NCBI RefSeq assembly: GCF_900607235.1
Contig: NZ_LR027848.1
Span: forward strand, 124,001-188,000
Reading direction: 5' to 3'
Length of the DNA: 64,000 bases
Source: Olivibacter jilunii
Lineage (GTDB): Bacteria; Bacteroidota; Bacteroidia; Sphingobacteriales; Sphingobacteriaceae
Shown: piece by piece, positions 54,919 through 62,948 of the stretch
How the letters are laid out: every line of letters begins with the position of its first letter
Position numbering within the stretch: the stretch's first letter is position 1
Position numbers and translations under genes: made by a program
Notes under the pieces: model-generated
Database searches by the model: none
The model's input: the letters and a program-made list of their open reading frames with translations, nothing else
Told to the model about the DNA's origin: nothing

Positions 54919-57900
54919 ATGAAAATTGCTGAAATATCTATAAAGCGCCCCTCTATTGTTATCGTGGTCTTTACCGCCTTAACCTTACTGGGAATCATTA
55001 GTTATTTGTCATTGAATTATGAGATGCTTCCTAAGTTTAATCCGGGAGTCGTATCGATTTCAACGATTTATCCGGGCGCCTCACCGAATGAAGTAGAAAA
55101 CACCGTTACTAAGAAGTTGGAGGACGCAGTGTCTTCCATGGAGAATATTAAAAAACTGGAAGCGACTTCTTTTGAAGGGCTTTCTGTTATTACTATTACG
55201 CTTACCAGTGAAGCGGATGTCGATTATGCGATCAATGATGCGCAACGTAAAGTCAACGCAGTATTGTCAGACCTGCCCGATGACGCGGAAACGCCCTCAT
55301 TGGCCAAGTTCTCGCTTGATGATCTCCCCATCATTACGCTGTCTGCTACAGCCAATATGGATGATGCGCAATTTTTTGATTTAATTGATAAACGCATTCA
55401 GCCCATTGTTTCTCGTGTAAATGGTGTAGCGCAGGTGAATTTAATCGGCGGTCAGGAGCGTGAGATACAAGTAAACCTAAACGCGGCGAAATTGGAAGCC
55501 TATGGTTTGTCTGCACTGGACGTACAACAGGTAATTCTCAACTCGAACCTGGATTTTCCAACAGGAAGTGTAAAAACCAAGAATCAAGATATCTTAATCC
55601 GCTTGGCCGGTAAATACAAATCGGTTAATGAATTACGAAATTTAGTCATAAGTACGGCAGACGACGGTGCACAAATACGACTAATGGACGTTGCTGACGT
55701 ACAGGATGCACAGGAGGATGCTGAAAAAATAGCGCGACTAAATAGAAGTGGCTCCATTATATTGCAGATCCTTAAAACCTCGGACGCAAATGCGGTAAAA
55801 GTAAGTGAAGGAGTACGGGCAATTGTTGAACGTTTGACCACTGATTACCAAAAAGAAAATCTTCAGATTGTTATCGCCAATGATACGTCCGACTATACGC
55901 TTGAATCAGCCGATGCGGTGGTACATGACTTATTCCTCGCCGTTATCTTAGTTGCGGTGGTGATGCTATTCTTTTTACATAGTTTACGAAATGCCGTCAT
56001 CGTTATGGTGGCTATACCTGCCTCACTTGTCGCAACCTTTATTGGAATCTACCTTTTTGGTTTCACATTAAACCTCATGTCTTTACTCGGTTTATCGCTT
56101 GTGGTAGGTATTTTGGTAGATGACGCTATTGTTGTTATTGAAAACATCTATCGGCATATGGAGATGGGAAAGAATAAAGTGAGGGCTTCTTATGACGCAA
56201 CCAAGGAAATTGGTTTTACCGTTGTGTCTATCACCATGGTTATCGTGGTCGTGTTCCTTCCGATTTCAGTGAGTACCGGTTTAGTATCTGATATTCTTCG
56301 GGAGTTTTGTGTGGTAGTGATGATCTCTACACTTTTGAGTTTATTGGCCTCTTTCTCCATCGTACCACTACTCACCTCTCGATTTGGAAAACTTGAACGC
56401 ATATCAAACCGTAATTTTATCGGAAGGTTTATTCTTTGGTTTGAAAAGCAGTTGCATCGTTTCACTAATTGGGTAACGGGTATATTAAACTGGGCTTTGG
56501 ATCATAAAGCAATCACGCTCGTTACGGTTTCACTTTTACTGGTTTCGTCTTGCGGATTAACTTTTGGTGGTTTTATTGGAGCAGAATTCTTCGCACAGAG
56601 TGATCGTGGGGAGTTTTTGGTCCAAATCGAATTGCCAAAAGATGCTTCTCTTGAATTAACGAACCAAGTTACTAGAAAGGCGGAGGACTTCTTAAGCAAG
56701 AAGAAAGAAATTGTTTCTTTAATCACGACCGTCGGTCAGTCGAGCGACAACCTTGGTGCTGATCAATCGACTGCGTACAAAGCAGAAATTACCGTAAAAC
56801 TCACTCCCAAAGAAGAACGGGATGAATCATCTGATATTTACGCTGCCAAGCTAAAAGGAGAAATTCAAAAGTTATTGGTAGGAGCCAAGGTGAAAACCGT
56901 ACCGATTGATATTTTAGGAGCCGCGCAGCAAGCACCAATTGAAATGGTCGTTACCGGTTCGGATCTGGATAGCGTATTGGCTTATGCCGAAAAGGCAAGA
57001 GCGCTTTTAGCGAAAGTTCCCGGTGCTGCCGAAACAAAACTTTCAGTGGAAAGTGGAAATCCCGAAATCACGGTAGAAGTAGACCGCGATAAAATGACCG
57101 CGCTTGGTTTATCGCTGCAAACTGTTGGAGGTACCATGCAAACCGCTTTTAATGGTAATACGGATGGTAAATATCGCCAGGGCGAGTATGAGTATGATAT
57201 CAATATTCGCTTTGAAGATTATGACCGGAAGAATATTGACGATGTACGGAATCTTTATTTCACAAACAAGGACGGTAAGCTCATTAAGCTTTCTCAATTT
57301 GCTGTAGTAAAAGAAGGTTCGGGACCTAGCCAACTGGAGCGCAGGGACAAAAGTACTTCGGTTAAAGTGCAATCGCAAGCCGTGGGGCGTCCATCGGGTA
57401 CCGTTATTCAGGAATTTGAAGGAAAGTTAGGGTCAATTCCGAAGCCGACGGGTGTCAGCTATGTTTGGGGTGGTGATATGGAAAATCAATCGGAGGGCTT
57501 CGGAACCTTAGGCGTTGCCTTGATGGTTTCCATCGTCTTGGTATATTTGATTATGGTAGCATTGTATGATAGCTTTGTGTACCCATTTGTGGTGATGTTC
57601 TCCATTCCATTATCCGTTATCGGTGCATTGCTTGCCCTGGCATTGACGAATAATTCATTGAATATCTTTACTATTCTGGGCTTGATCATGCTTATCGGAC
57701 TCGTTGCCAAAAATGCGATCATTTTGGTGGATTTTACCAACCAAATGAAAGCGGAAGGGAATAGCACACGGCAGGCCCTTATCCATGCAAACCATGCCCG
57801 TTTGCGTCCCATCTTGATGACAACTATTGCAATGGTAATAGGGATGCTGCCCATCGCATTGGCTTCAAGTGCCGGCTCTGAATGGAAAAATGGCCTTGCT

Positions 57901-58089
57901 TGGGTTATTATAGGTGGTTTGATCAGCTCGCTTTTCTTAACTTTGATTATTGTGCCTGTAGTATATCAAGTGGTAGATAACATTTTACACCGCTTGGGAT
58001 GGGATAAAAAGGGTAGGCCAATCGAAGAGTTAATGGTTGAGGAATACGATCATAAAGAAGTAAAAGAGTATGAAAGCCACCACGGCTAA
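54919..58089 (+). CDS. RND-family efflux transporter permease (HAE1/AcrB-like)
   Basis: This is the inner-membrane proton-driven pump of the system, 1056 residues and 12 predicted spans. The proton-relay aspartates are Asp401/Asp402 in GILVDDAIVVIENI, and Lys931 in LIGLVAKNAIILVDF matches AcrB Lys940. The two large periplasmic loops follow span 1 and span 7 (residues 40-335 and 555-860). The motif STIYPGASPNEVENTV near residue 48 is typical of the family. The C-terminus is charged (EYDHKEVKEYESHHG). It ends the operon, followed 6 bp later by a perfect 17-bp hairpin. Substrates cannot be told from sequence; drugs, dyes or cell-envelope compounds are all possible. Confidence 0.95.
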   Translation: MKIAEISIKRPSIVIVVFTALTLLGIISYLSLNYEMLPKFNPGVVSISTIYPGASPNEVENTVTKKLEDAVSSMENIKKLEATSFEGLSVITITLTSEADVDYAINDAQRKVNAVLSDLPDDAETPSLAKFSLDDLPIITLSATANMDDAQFFDLIDKRIQPIVSRVNGVAQVNLIGGQEREIQVNLNAAKLEAYGLSALDVQQVILNSNLDFPTGSVKTKNQDILIRLAGKYKSVNELRNLVISTADDGAQIRLMDVADVQDAQEDAEKIARLNRSGSIILQILKTSDANAVKVSEGVRAIVERLTTDYQKENLQIVIANDTSDYTLESADAVVHDLFLAVILVAVVMLFFLHSLRNAVIVMVAIPASLVATFIGIYLFGFTLNLMSLLGLSLVVGILVDDAIVVIENIYRHMEMGKNKVRASYDATKEIGFTVVSITMVIVVVFLPISVSTGLVSDILREFCVVVMISTLLSLLASFSIVPLLTSRFGKLERISNRNFIGRFILWFEKQLHRFTNWVTGILNWALDHKAITLVTVSLLLVSSCGLTFGGFIGAEFFAQSDRGEFLVQIELPKDASLELTNQVTRKAEDFLSKKKEIVSLITTVGQSSDNLGADQSTAYKAEITVKLTPKEERDESSDIYAAKLKGEIQKLLVGAKVKTVPIDILGAAQQAPIEMVVTGSDLDSVLAYAEKARALLAKVPGAAETKLSVESGNPEITVEVDRDKMTALGLSLQTVGGTMQTAFNGNTDGKYRQGEYEYDINIRFEDYDRKNIDDVRNLYFTNKDGKLIKLSQFAVVKEGSGPSQLERRDKSTSVKVQSQAVGRPSGTVIQEFEGKLGSIPKPTGVSYVWGGDMENQSEGFGTLGVALMVSIVLVYLIMVALYDSFVYPFVVMFSIPLSVIGALLALALTNNSLNIFTILGLIMLIGLVAKNAIILVDFTNQMKAEGNSTRQALIHANHARLRPILMTTIAMVIGMLPIALASSAGSEWKNGLAWVIIGGLISSLFLTLIIVPVVYQVVDNILHRLGWDKKGRPIEELMVEEYDHKEVKEYESHHG

Positions 58090-58094
58090 TTAGC

Positions 58095-58132
58095 TTATTA
58101 GTCAATTGGCTAATCAGCCAATTGACTAATAA
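58095..58132. repeat. Perfect 17-bp hairpin after the efflux operon
   Basis: TTATTAGTCAATTGGCT (58095-58111) pairs perfectly with AGCCAATTGACTAATAA (58116-58132), loop AATC. It lies directly after the RND pump stop and has no U-run, so it is either a Rho-independent-like terminator lacking the tail or a repeat element of the intergenic word family. Words such as CTAATTAGCTTATTAG precede it. Confidence 0.85.
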
Positions 58133-58217
58133 ATTGACTCGTCCGACTCACAGTCACTGCTGCCGTCATAAATAAGTCAAACCTTCTAAAGAATTAAGAA
58201 TCAATAGATAGATCCCC

Positions 58218-58225
58218 TACCTTTG
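58218..58225 (+). promoter_or_regulatory. -7 element of the DUF3817 gene
   Basis: TACCTTTG is a perfect TAnnTTTG, 31 bases before the ATG at 58257. No TTTG -33 element is found at 19-21 bp. Confidence 0.4.
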
Positions 58226-58256
58226 CTGCATTTAACAAAATATTAACATATTTATA

Positions 58257-58568
58257 ATGTCAGCAAATACTGCAGCCAACAAAAGTACAGTCCGTAGATT
58301 TCGAAAAATAGCCTTACTGGAAGGGATTTCCTTTATCTTGTTGGTATTTATTGCCATGCCGCTTAAGTACTGGGCAGATTTTCCACTCGCAGTTAAATAT
58401 GTAGGCTGGGCACACGGTGTTCTCTTTATTGCTTATGTATTTTCGCTAATTCAATGCTGGACAGAATATAGTTGGAAATTTGGAAGAGTCCTTTTATTTT
58501 TCTTTGCCTCGCTCTTGCCATTTGCACCATTTGTTGTAGAAAAAAGATTAAAGACCGAAGCTAACTAA
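58257..58568 (+). CDS. DUF3817 integral membrane protein
   Basis: This is a 103-residue membrane protein with three predicted spans (ISFILLVFIAMPLKYW, VGWAHGVLFIAYVFSLI, VLLFFFASLLPFAPFVV) and a basic N-terminus (VRRFRKIALLEG). The EGISF near residue 21 and the WAHG near residue 52 are the hallmarks of DUF3817, whose function is unknown. It precedes an LtaS-like gene by 16 bp on the same strand and is likely co-transcribed. Confidence 0.88.
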   Translation: MSANTAANKSTVRRFRKIALLEGISFILLVFIAMPLKYWADFPLAVKYVGWAHGVLFIAYVFSLIQCWTEYSWKFGRVLLFFFASLLPFAPFVVEKRLKTEAN

Positions 58569-58584
58569 ATCTATACCAATAAAC

Positions 58585-60519
58585 ATGAGGGTCGGATCGG
58601 TTAAAATGCCCATATACGGAGCATTGATAGCTAGGTTTATATTTTTACTGGTGCTTTACAGTTTACTGAGGCTTGGATTTTATTTAGGCAATCAGTCGTT
58701 ATTTCCAAACATTAGCACCTCGCAATTCAGTAGTATTTTTCTGGGTGGCATCAAATTCGACCTATCGGCTTTACTTTACATCAATATTCTTTACATTTTA
58801 CTCCAGGTTCTACCTTTTCCATTTCGATATCATGTACTTTATCAAAAGGTAGCCAAATGGTTGTTTATCGTTACGAACAGCGTCGGCATTGCTGCTAACC
58901 TAATCGATATTGCTTATTATAAGTTCACGCTCAAGCGTACTACCGGTACTGTGTTCAGTCAATTTATCAATGAACAGAATAAATGGAAGTTAACGGTTGA
59001 TTTTTTACTCGGCTATTGGTACCTCCTTATTCTATTTATTTTTTTGATTTATTTGTTTATTCGCCTTTACGATTGCATTCGTTTGAAGAATCCAATGAAA
59101 CGAAATGCTCGGTATTATCTCAGTCATACGATTTTGTTTTTTGCTTTCGCTTATTTAACGGTTGTGGGCATGCGCGGAGGATGGCGCCACAGCACACGTC
59201 CTATCACATTAAGCAATGCCGGTGAATTCGTCCAGTCGCCCAATCAAATGAGCATCGTACTGAATACACCCTTCGCAATTATACGAACCTTAAAAGCAGT
59301 CAGTTTAAAACCGGTTCATTATTACGATGAGGCGACGCTTCAAGGGATATATAATCCGATTCACCTACCACACGATACAGCTGCCTTTAAACCGCTTAAT
59401 GTGGTTTTTTTGATTATTGAAAGTTTAGGAAAGGAACATGTAGGAGCGTTAAATCGAGATTTAGCCAACGGAACCTATAAAGGTTATACTCCTTTTATTG
59501 ATTCGCTGGTTGAAAACAGTTACACTTTTACACATACATATGCTAATGGGCGAAAGTCCATTGATGCACTGCCATCGATTATTTCCGGTATCCCCTCCAT
59601 CCGGGAACCCTTTGTTCTTTCCGCTTATTCCGGTAACAAGACAACGAGCATTGCGAAATTACTGGCCGATAAAGGTTACGAAACGGCCTTTTTTCACGGA
59701 GCACCCAACGGCTCCATGGGATTTTCCTCGTATACAAAACTTGCAGGTATCGAGCACTATTACGGCAAAACCGAATATAACAACGATGCCGATTTCGATG
59801 GCATTTGGGGCATTTGGGACGAACCTTTTATGCAATTTATGGCTAAAACCATCAATACGTTCCATCAACCCTTTTTTACGGCTTTTTTTTCCTTGTCTTC
59901 TCACCATCCTTTTAAAGTACCGGCCAAGTATGCCGGCAAATTTCCGAGAGGGCCGTTGGAAGTGCAGGAACCGATGGGTTATACGGACATGGCATTGAGG
60001 AAATTCTTCGAAACCGCCTCGAGGATGCCCTGGTTTAAACAAACGCTTTTTGTACTTTGCGCTGATCATGCAACCGTTTCATACTTCCCCGAGTATCAAA
60101 CCATCCCCGGTGCGTTTTCTATTCCGATACTATTTTATTATCCCGGAGGAAACCTAAAAGGAAAAGCCGACAAGCTTGTACAACAGATTGACATTATGCC
60201 CAGCGTATTAAGTTATCTACACTATGATAAACCTTATTTTGCGTTTGGATTCAATGCTTTCTCACCGCAAACAGACAATTTTGTCATAAATAATAATGAC
60301 GGCACCTTTAGTCTTTATCATGGTGATTACCTTTTGCTAAACGATGGACAGGTTAGTACCGCTTTGTATAACCTAAAGGAGGACCGACTCACTAAGCATA
60401 ACCTAATTAAGGACGAACCGATCGTATTGGCAAAAATGGAAACTTATCTAAACGCTTTTATTCAACAATACAATAACCGGATGATTCAGGATGAATTAAC
60501 CTATCATCCGATCAAGTAA
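58585..60519 (+). CDS. LtaS-like membrane sulfatase-fold protein (LTA synthase family), Ser-type
   Basis: This is a polytopic inner-membrane protein with an outward sulfatase-fold catalytic domain; 644 residues. Five membrane spans lie in residues 10-200 (LIARFIFLLVLYSLLRLGF, FIFLIYLFIRLYDCI). The catalytic part has the metal-binding Glu in FLIIESLGKEHVGALN, the candidate nucleophile Ser in ANGRKSIDALPSIISG, and the DH metal ligands in LCADHATVSYF. Relatives transfer glycerophosphate, ethanolamine phosphate or sulfate onto glycans or lipids in the periplasm. As Bacteroidota lack lipoteichoic acid, an OpgB-like or phosphoethanolamine-transfer role is more likely than LTA synthesis. It is convergent with a paralogue 52 bp away. 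Confidence 0.88.
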   Translation: MRVGSVKMPIYGALIARFIFLLVLYSLLRLGFYLGNQSLFPNISTSQFSSIFLGGIKFDLSALLYINILYILLQVLPFPFRYHVLYQKVAKWLFIVTNSVGIAANLIDIAYYKFTLKRTTGTVFSQFINEQNKWKLTVDFLLGYWYLLILFIFLIYLFIRLYDCIRLKNPMKRNARYYLSHTILFFAFAYLTVVGMRGGWRHSTRPITLSNAGEFVQSPNQMSIVLNTPFAIIRTLKAVSLKPVHYYDEATLQGIYNPIHLPHDTAAFKPLNVVFLIIESLGKEHVGALNRDLANGTYKGYTPFIDSLVENSYTFTHTYANGRKSIDALPSIISGIPSIREPFVLSAYSGNKTTSIAKLLADKGYETAFFHGAPNGSMGFSSYTKLAGIEHYYGKTEYNNDADFDGIWGIWDEPFMQFMAKTINTFHQPFFTAFFSLSSHHPFKVPAKYAGKFPRGPLEVQEPMGYTDMALRKFFETASRMPWFKQTLFVLCADHATVSYFPEYQTIPGAFSIPILFYYPGGNLKGKADKLVQQIDIMPSVLSYLHYDKPYFAFGFNAFSPQTDNFVINNNDGTFSLYHGDYLLLNDGQVSTALYNLKEDRLTKHNLIKDEPIVLAKMETYLNAFIQQYNNRMIQDELTYHPIK

Positions 60520-60571
60520 ACTGCGTCTCACTTAGAGTCTGCCGGCACTTAAAGCTCATTGCGCCTCTCAA

Positions 60572-62443
60572 TTAATAAGCTAAGTATTGATTATACACCT
60601 CTTGCATATACGCTTTTCCTTGATGAAGCAAATCTTCTTTACTGCGTTGGCACGAATCCAAACTCTTCTGGTAACTCATTACTTTTCCGACATTATCAAA
60701 AGCCACCCGGCAATGTCCATTCACCGCTCCCCAGCCGTCAGACCAACTGAAAAAAGCAAAGGGAACGGTACTGTCATTCAGCAAATCTCTGCTCCATGTA
60801 TACGGTTTAGCGTCGTAGCCTAATTGGTTTAATAAAGTTGCCGCTAGATCAACTTGGCTTCCTATCTTATTGATTCGCTTTCCGCGATAGGCAGGTTGCA
60901 ACGCATCTCCATACAATAACAAAGGTATACGATAACGCTTGGGGCAATTACTTTCCCATTGTTCCAATGGCAAACGATGGCCATGATCGGCCACAATAAT
61001 AAAGAGCGTGTTTTTATACCAAGGCTTCGTTTTGGCTTGTTTTAAATAACTACATAAAACCGAGTCGGTATAAAAAGCCGTACTCCTAAAAAGATTGGGC
61101 AGATTATCCGTTCCAAAACGATGCACACCCGGTAGGTCAAAAGGTTCATGATTATTCAGCGTCAGTAAAGTAGAGAAAAAAGGTTGTTTTTCTTTATCGA
61201 GGCCGCGCAGCTGTTTACCGAATGTCGCATGGTCGAATACTCCCCATTTCGATCGGGCTTCACGATGTGGAAAACAGAGCTGGTCGACGATCTTCCTACA
61301 TCCATGACTTAACATATAGCCTTTGAAGTTGTAAAATTCACTTTCTCCCCCATAATAAAAAGAAGTATGGTATCCCTTTTCTTTAAAATCGCTCATTAAT
61401 GAAGGAAGCTCAGCCTGTTTTTGGATATTCTTTATAATACTTTTGGATGATTGGGTCGGAAAAGCACTCAAGATGGCAATCATTCCCTTATCCGTCCGAT
61501 CTCCTGATGCATATATGTGATCAAACAATAAACCGTCCGCAATGAGCTTTTCCAAACCTGGTGCCACTCCCCTCTCACCTCCAAGTGATTGCACCAGATC
61601 GGCTGTAAAACTTTCCAGGATAATTAAAACCACATTGGGTTTTGATCGACTTAGAATTCGTGTAGTGTGCCCTGCTGTAGTTTTAAGTAACGGAGCGATC
61701 GCTTGCTTGGCCTCCGTATTTTTCATGCTGATATAAGGATTACGATGTAATCCGCCGGCATGTAAGATATCATTAATAAAATACCAAGATACATTGGTAG
61801 CTGCATGGTTGGGGAAGGCATTGGTAGCGAAATAGACCATAGACGGGTTTAGCGGTGTCAGCCCCCATCCTCCACGTATTAATAGAAAAACCACGGATAG
61901 AAGCCCCAGCGATGTGAAAGTTTTTTTATACCATTTGTTTATGCCGACAAAAGTGCATTGGTAAATCTTCATCCATCTAGCCAGGTAAATGCCAAGACAA
62001 CTTAAACTCAGCAATAAGAGCGAGGATAAAAAAATAGGAGACGAGGCGGCGGAAGCAATGGCTAAATGAGGTGAATCTAAAAATAAATCGACCGCCTTGT
62101 ATGATATTAATGTATCCCATTCCCGGTAAATATTAAAATTAATAATATTGATCAGGGAGCAAGCGATTACTACGCTCCATACATACAGGCGAGATAGACG
62201 TTGAGAAATATGCAAGCGATCAACCCAGACCCTCAAAATCAGCACTAAAGTGGGGATGGCACAAATATAAGCAGCCATGGAAGCGTCCATACGCATCCCA
62301 TATGCAAATATTTTCAGGACTTCCATCCAAGGTAACAGGTGGAGTTGTTCGTGAAAATAAGCCAGAAAAAAGGCTCTACAAAGGATAGCAAAAAGCATCC
62401 AAAAGGCGAAGTATCGCCATAGGATGCCGAATAATTTATTCAT
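60572..62443 (-). CDS. LtaS-like membrane sulfatase-fold protein (LTA synthase family), Thr-type
   Basis: This is the paralogue of the preceding protein in the opposite direction, 623 residues. The N-terminal half has about five membrane spans (ILWRYFAFWMLFAILCRAFF, VWSVVIACSLINIINF). The catalytic Glu is in LIILESFTADLVQSLGG, the nucleophile position is Thr in ASGDRTDKGMIAILSAFP, and metal ligands appear in IIVADHGHRLPLE. Here Thr replaces the Ser of the neighbour, as in true LtaS/EptA families. It probably acts on envelope lipid or glycan. It lies 18 bp after an acyl-CoA thioesterase gene on the same strand. Confidence 0.88.
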   Translation of the reverse strand: MNKLFGILWRYFAFWMLFAILCRAFFLAYFHEQLHLLPWMEVLKIFAYGMRMDASMAAYICAIPTLVLILRVWVDRLHISQRLSRLYVWSVVIACSLINIINFNIYREWDTLISYKAVDLFLDSPHLAIASAASSPIFLSSLLLLSLSCLGIYLARWMKIYQCTFVGINKWYKKTFTSLGLLSVVFLLIRGGWGLTPLNPSMVYFATNAFPNHAATNVSWYFINDILHAGGLHRNPYISMKNTEAKQAIAPLLKTTAGHTTRILSRSKPNVVLIILESFTADLVQSLGGERGVAPGLEKLIADGLLFDHIYASGDRTDKGMIAILSAFPTQSSKSIIKNIQKQAELPSLMSDFKEKGYHTSFYYGGESEFYNFKGYMLSHGCRKIVDQLCFPHREARSKWGVFDHATFGKQLRGLDKEKQPFFSTLLTLNNHEPFDLPGVHRFGTDNLPNLFRSTAFYTDSVLCSYLKQAKTKPWYKNTLFIIVADHGHRLPLEQWESNCPKRYRIPLLLYGDALQPAYRGKRINKIGSQVDLAATLLNQLGYDAKPYTWSRDLLNDSTVPFAFFSWSDGWGAVNGHCRVAFDNVGKVMSYQKSLDSCQRSKEDLLHQGKAYMQEVYNQYLAY

Positions 62444-62461
62444 GAAAATATTAAAATCTTC

Positions 62462-62851
62462 TTAAGGTCTATCGCCGGCAAAAGCGTAAGTAATTTCGGT
62501 CTTTCCGTGAGGAACCGGATTCCCGTTATCATCAAGATTTACAAACACCAATTTATCAATGGTCAGGATACTCTTTCTTGTAATTTTGTTCCGTACTTCA
62601 CAGGTCAGCGTAATTGAAGTAGTTCCAAAATGTGTAGCTTGAATACCCAATTCAATGATATCCCCAGCCTTTGCAGAACTCACAAAATTAATCTCCGAAA
62701 TAAATTTCGTCACAACTTTGGAGTTCCCTAACTGCACAATGGCATAAATCACAGCCTCCTCGTCGATCCAGCGTAACAAGGTCCCGCCGAACAGGGTGCC
62801 GTTTGGGTTTAAATCTTCGGGTTTTACCCATTTTCTTGTATGAAAATTCAT
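62462..62851 (-). CDS. Acyl-CoA thioesterase, hotdog fold (YciA-like)
   Basis: This is a cytoplasmic thioesterase of 129 residues hydrolysing acyl-CoA. It has the single hotdog domain with NPNGTLFGGTLLRWIDEEA (residues 16-34, containing the conserved Asp) and FISEINFVSSAKAGDIIELG. The C-terminus is short. The chain length accepted is not known. It precedes the LtaS-like gene by 18 bp; a link to lipid-anchor synthesis is conceivable but unproven. Upstream is a word-repeat spacer shared with lpdA. Confidence 0.9.
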   Translation of the reverse strand: MNFHTRKWVKPEDLNPNGTLFGGTLLRWIDEEAVIYAIVQLGNSKVVTKFISEINFVSSAKAGDIIELGIQATHFGTTSITLTCEVRNKITRKSILTIDKLVFVNLDDNGNPVPHGKTEITYAFAGDRP

Positions 62852-62948
62852 GTGTTAAAGGAGTAAGTTAAGGTGTAAGAGATAAGGTGTAAGGTATAAA
62901 GCGATGGTAGCCTTACCGTAAACCTTACACCCTACGCCTTTTACCTTA
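62852..62948. repeat. Intergenic word repeat between lpdA and the thioesterase gene
   Basis: GGTGTAAGGT (62886-62895) is matched by ACCTTACACC (62922-62931), and the surrounding AAGG/CCTT words continue on both sides (AGTTAAGGTGTAAGAG, CCTACGCCTTTTACCTTAC). It forms an imperfect hairpin of about 28 bp per arm. Confidence 0.6.
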
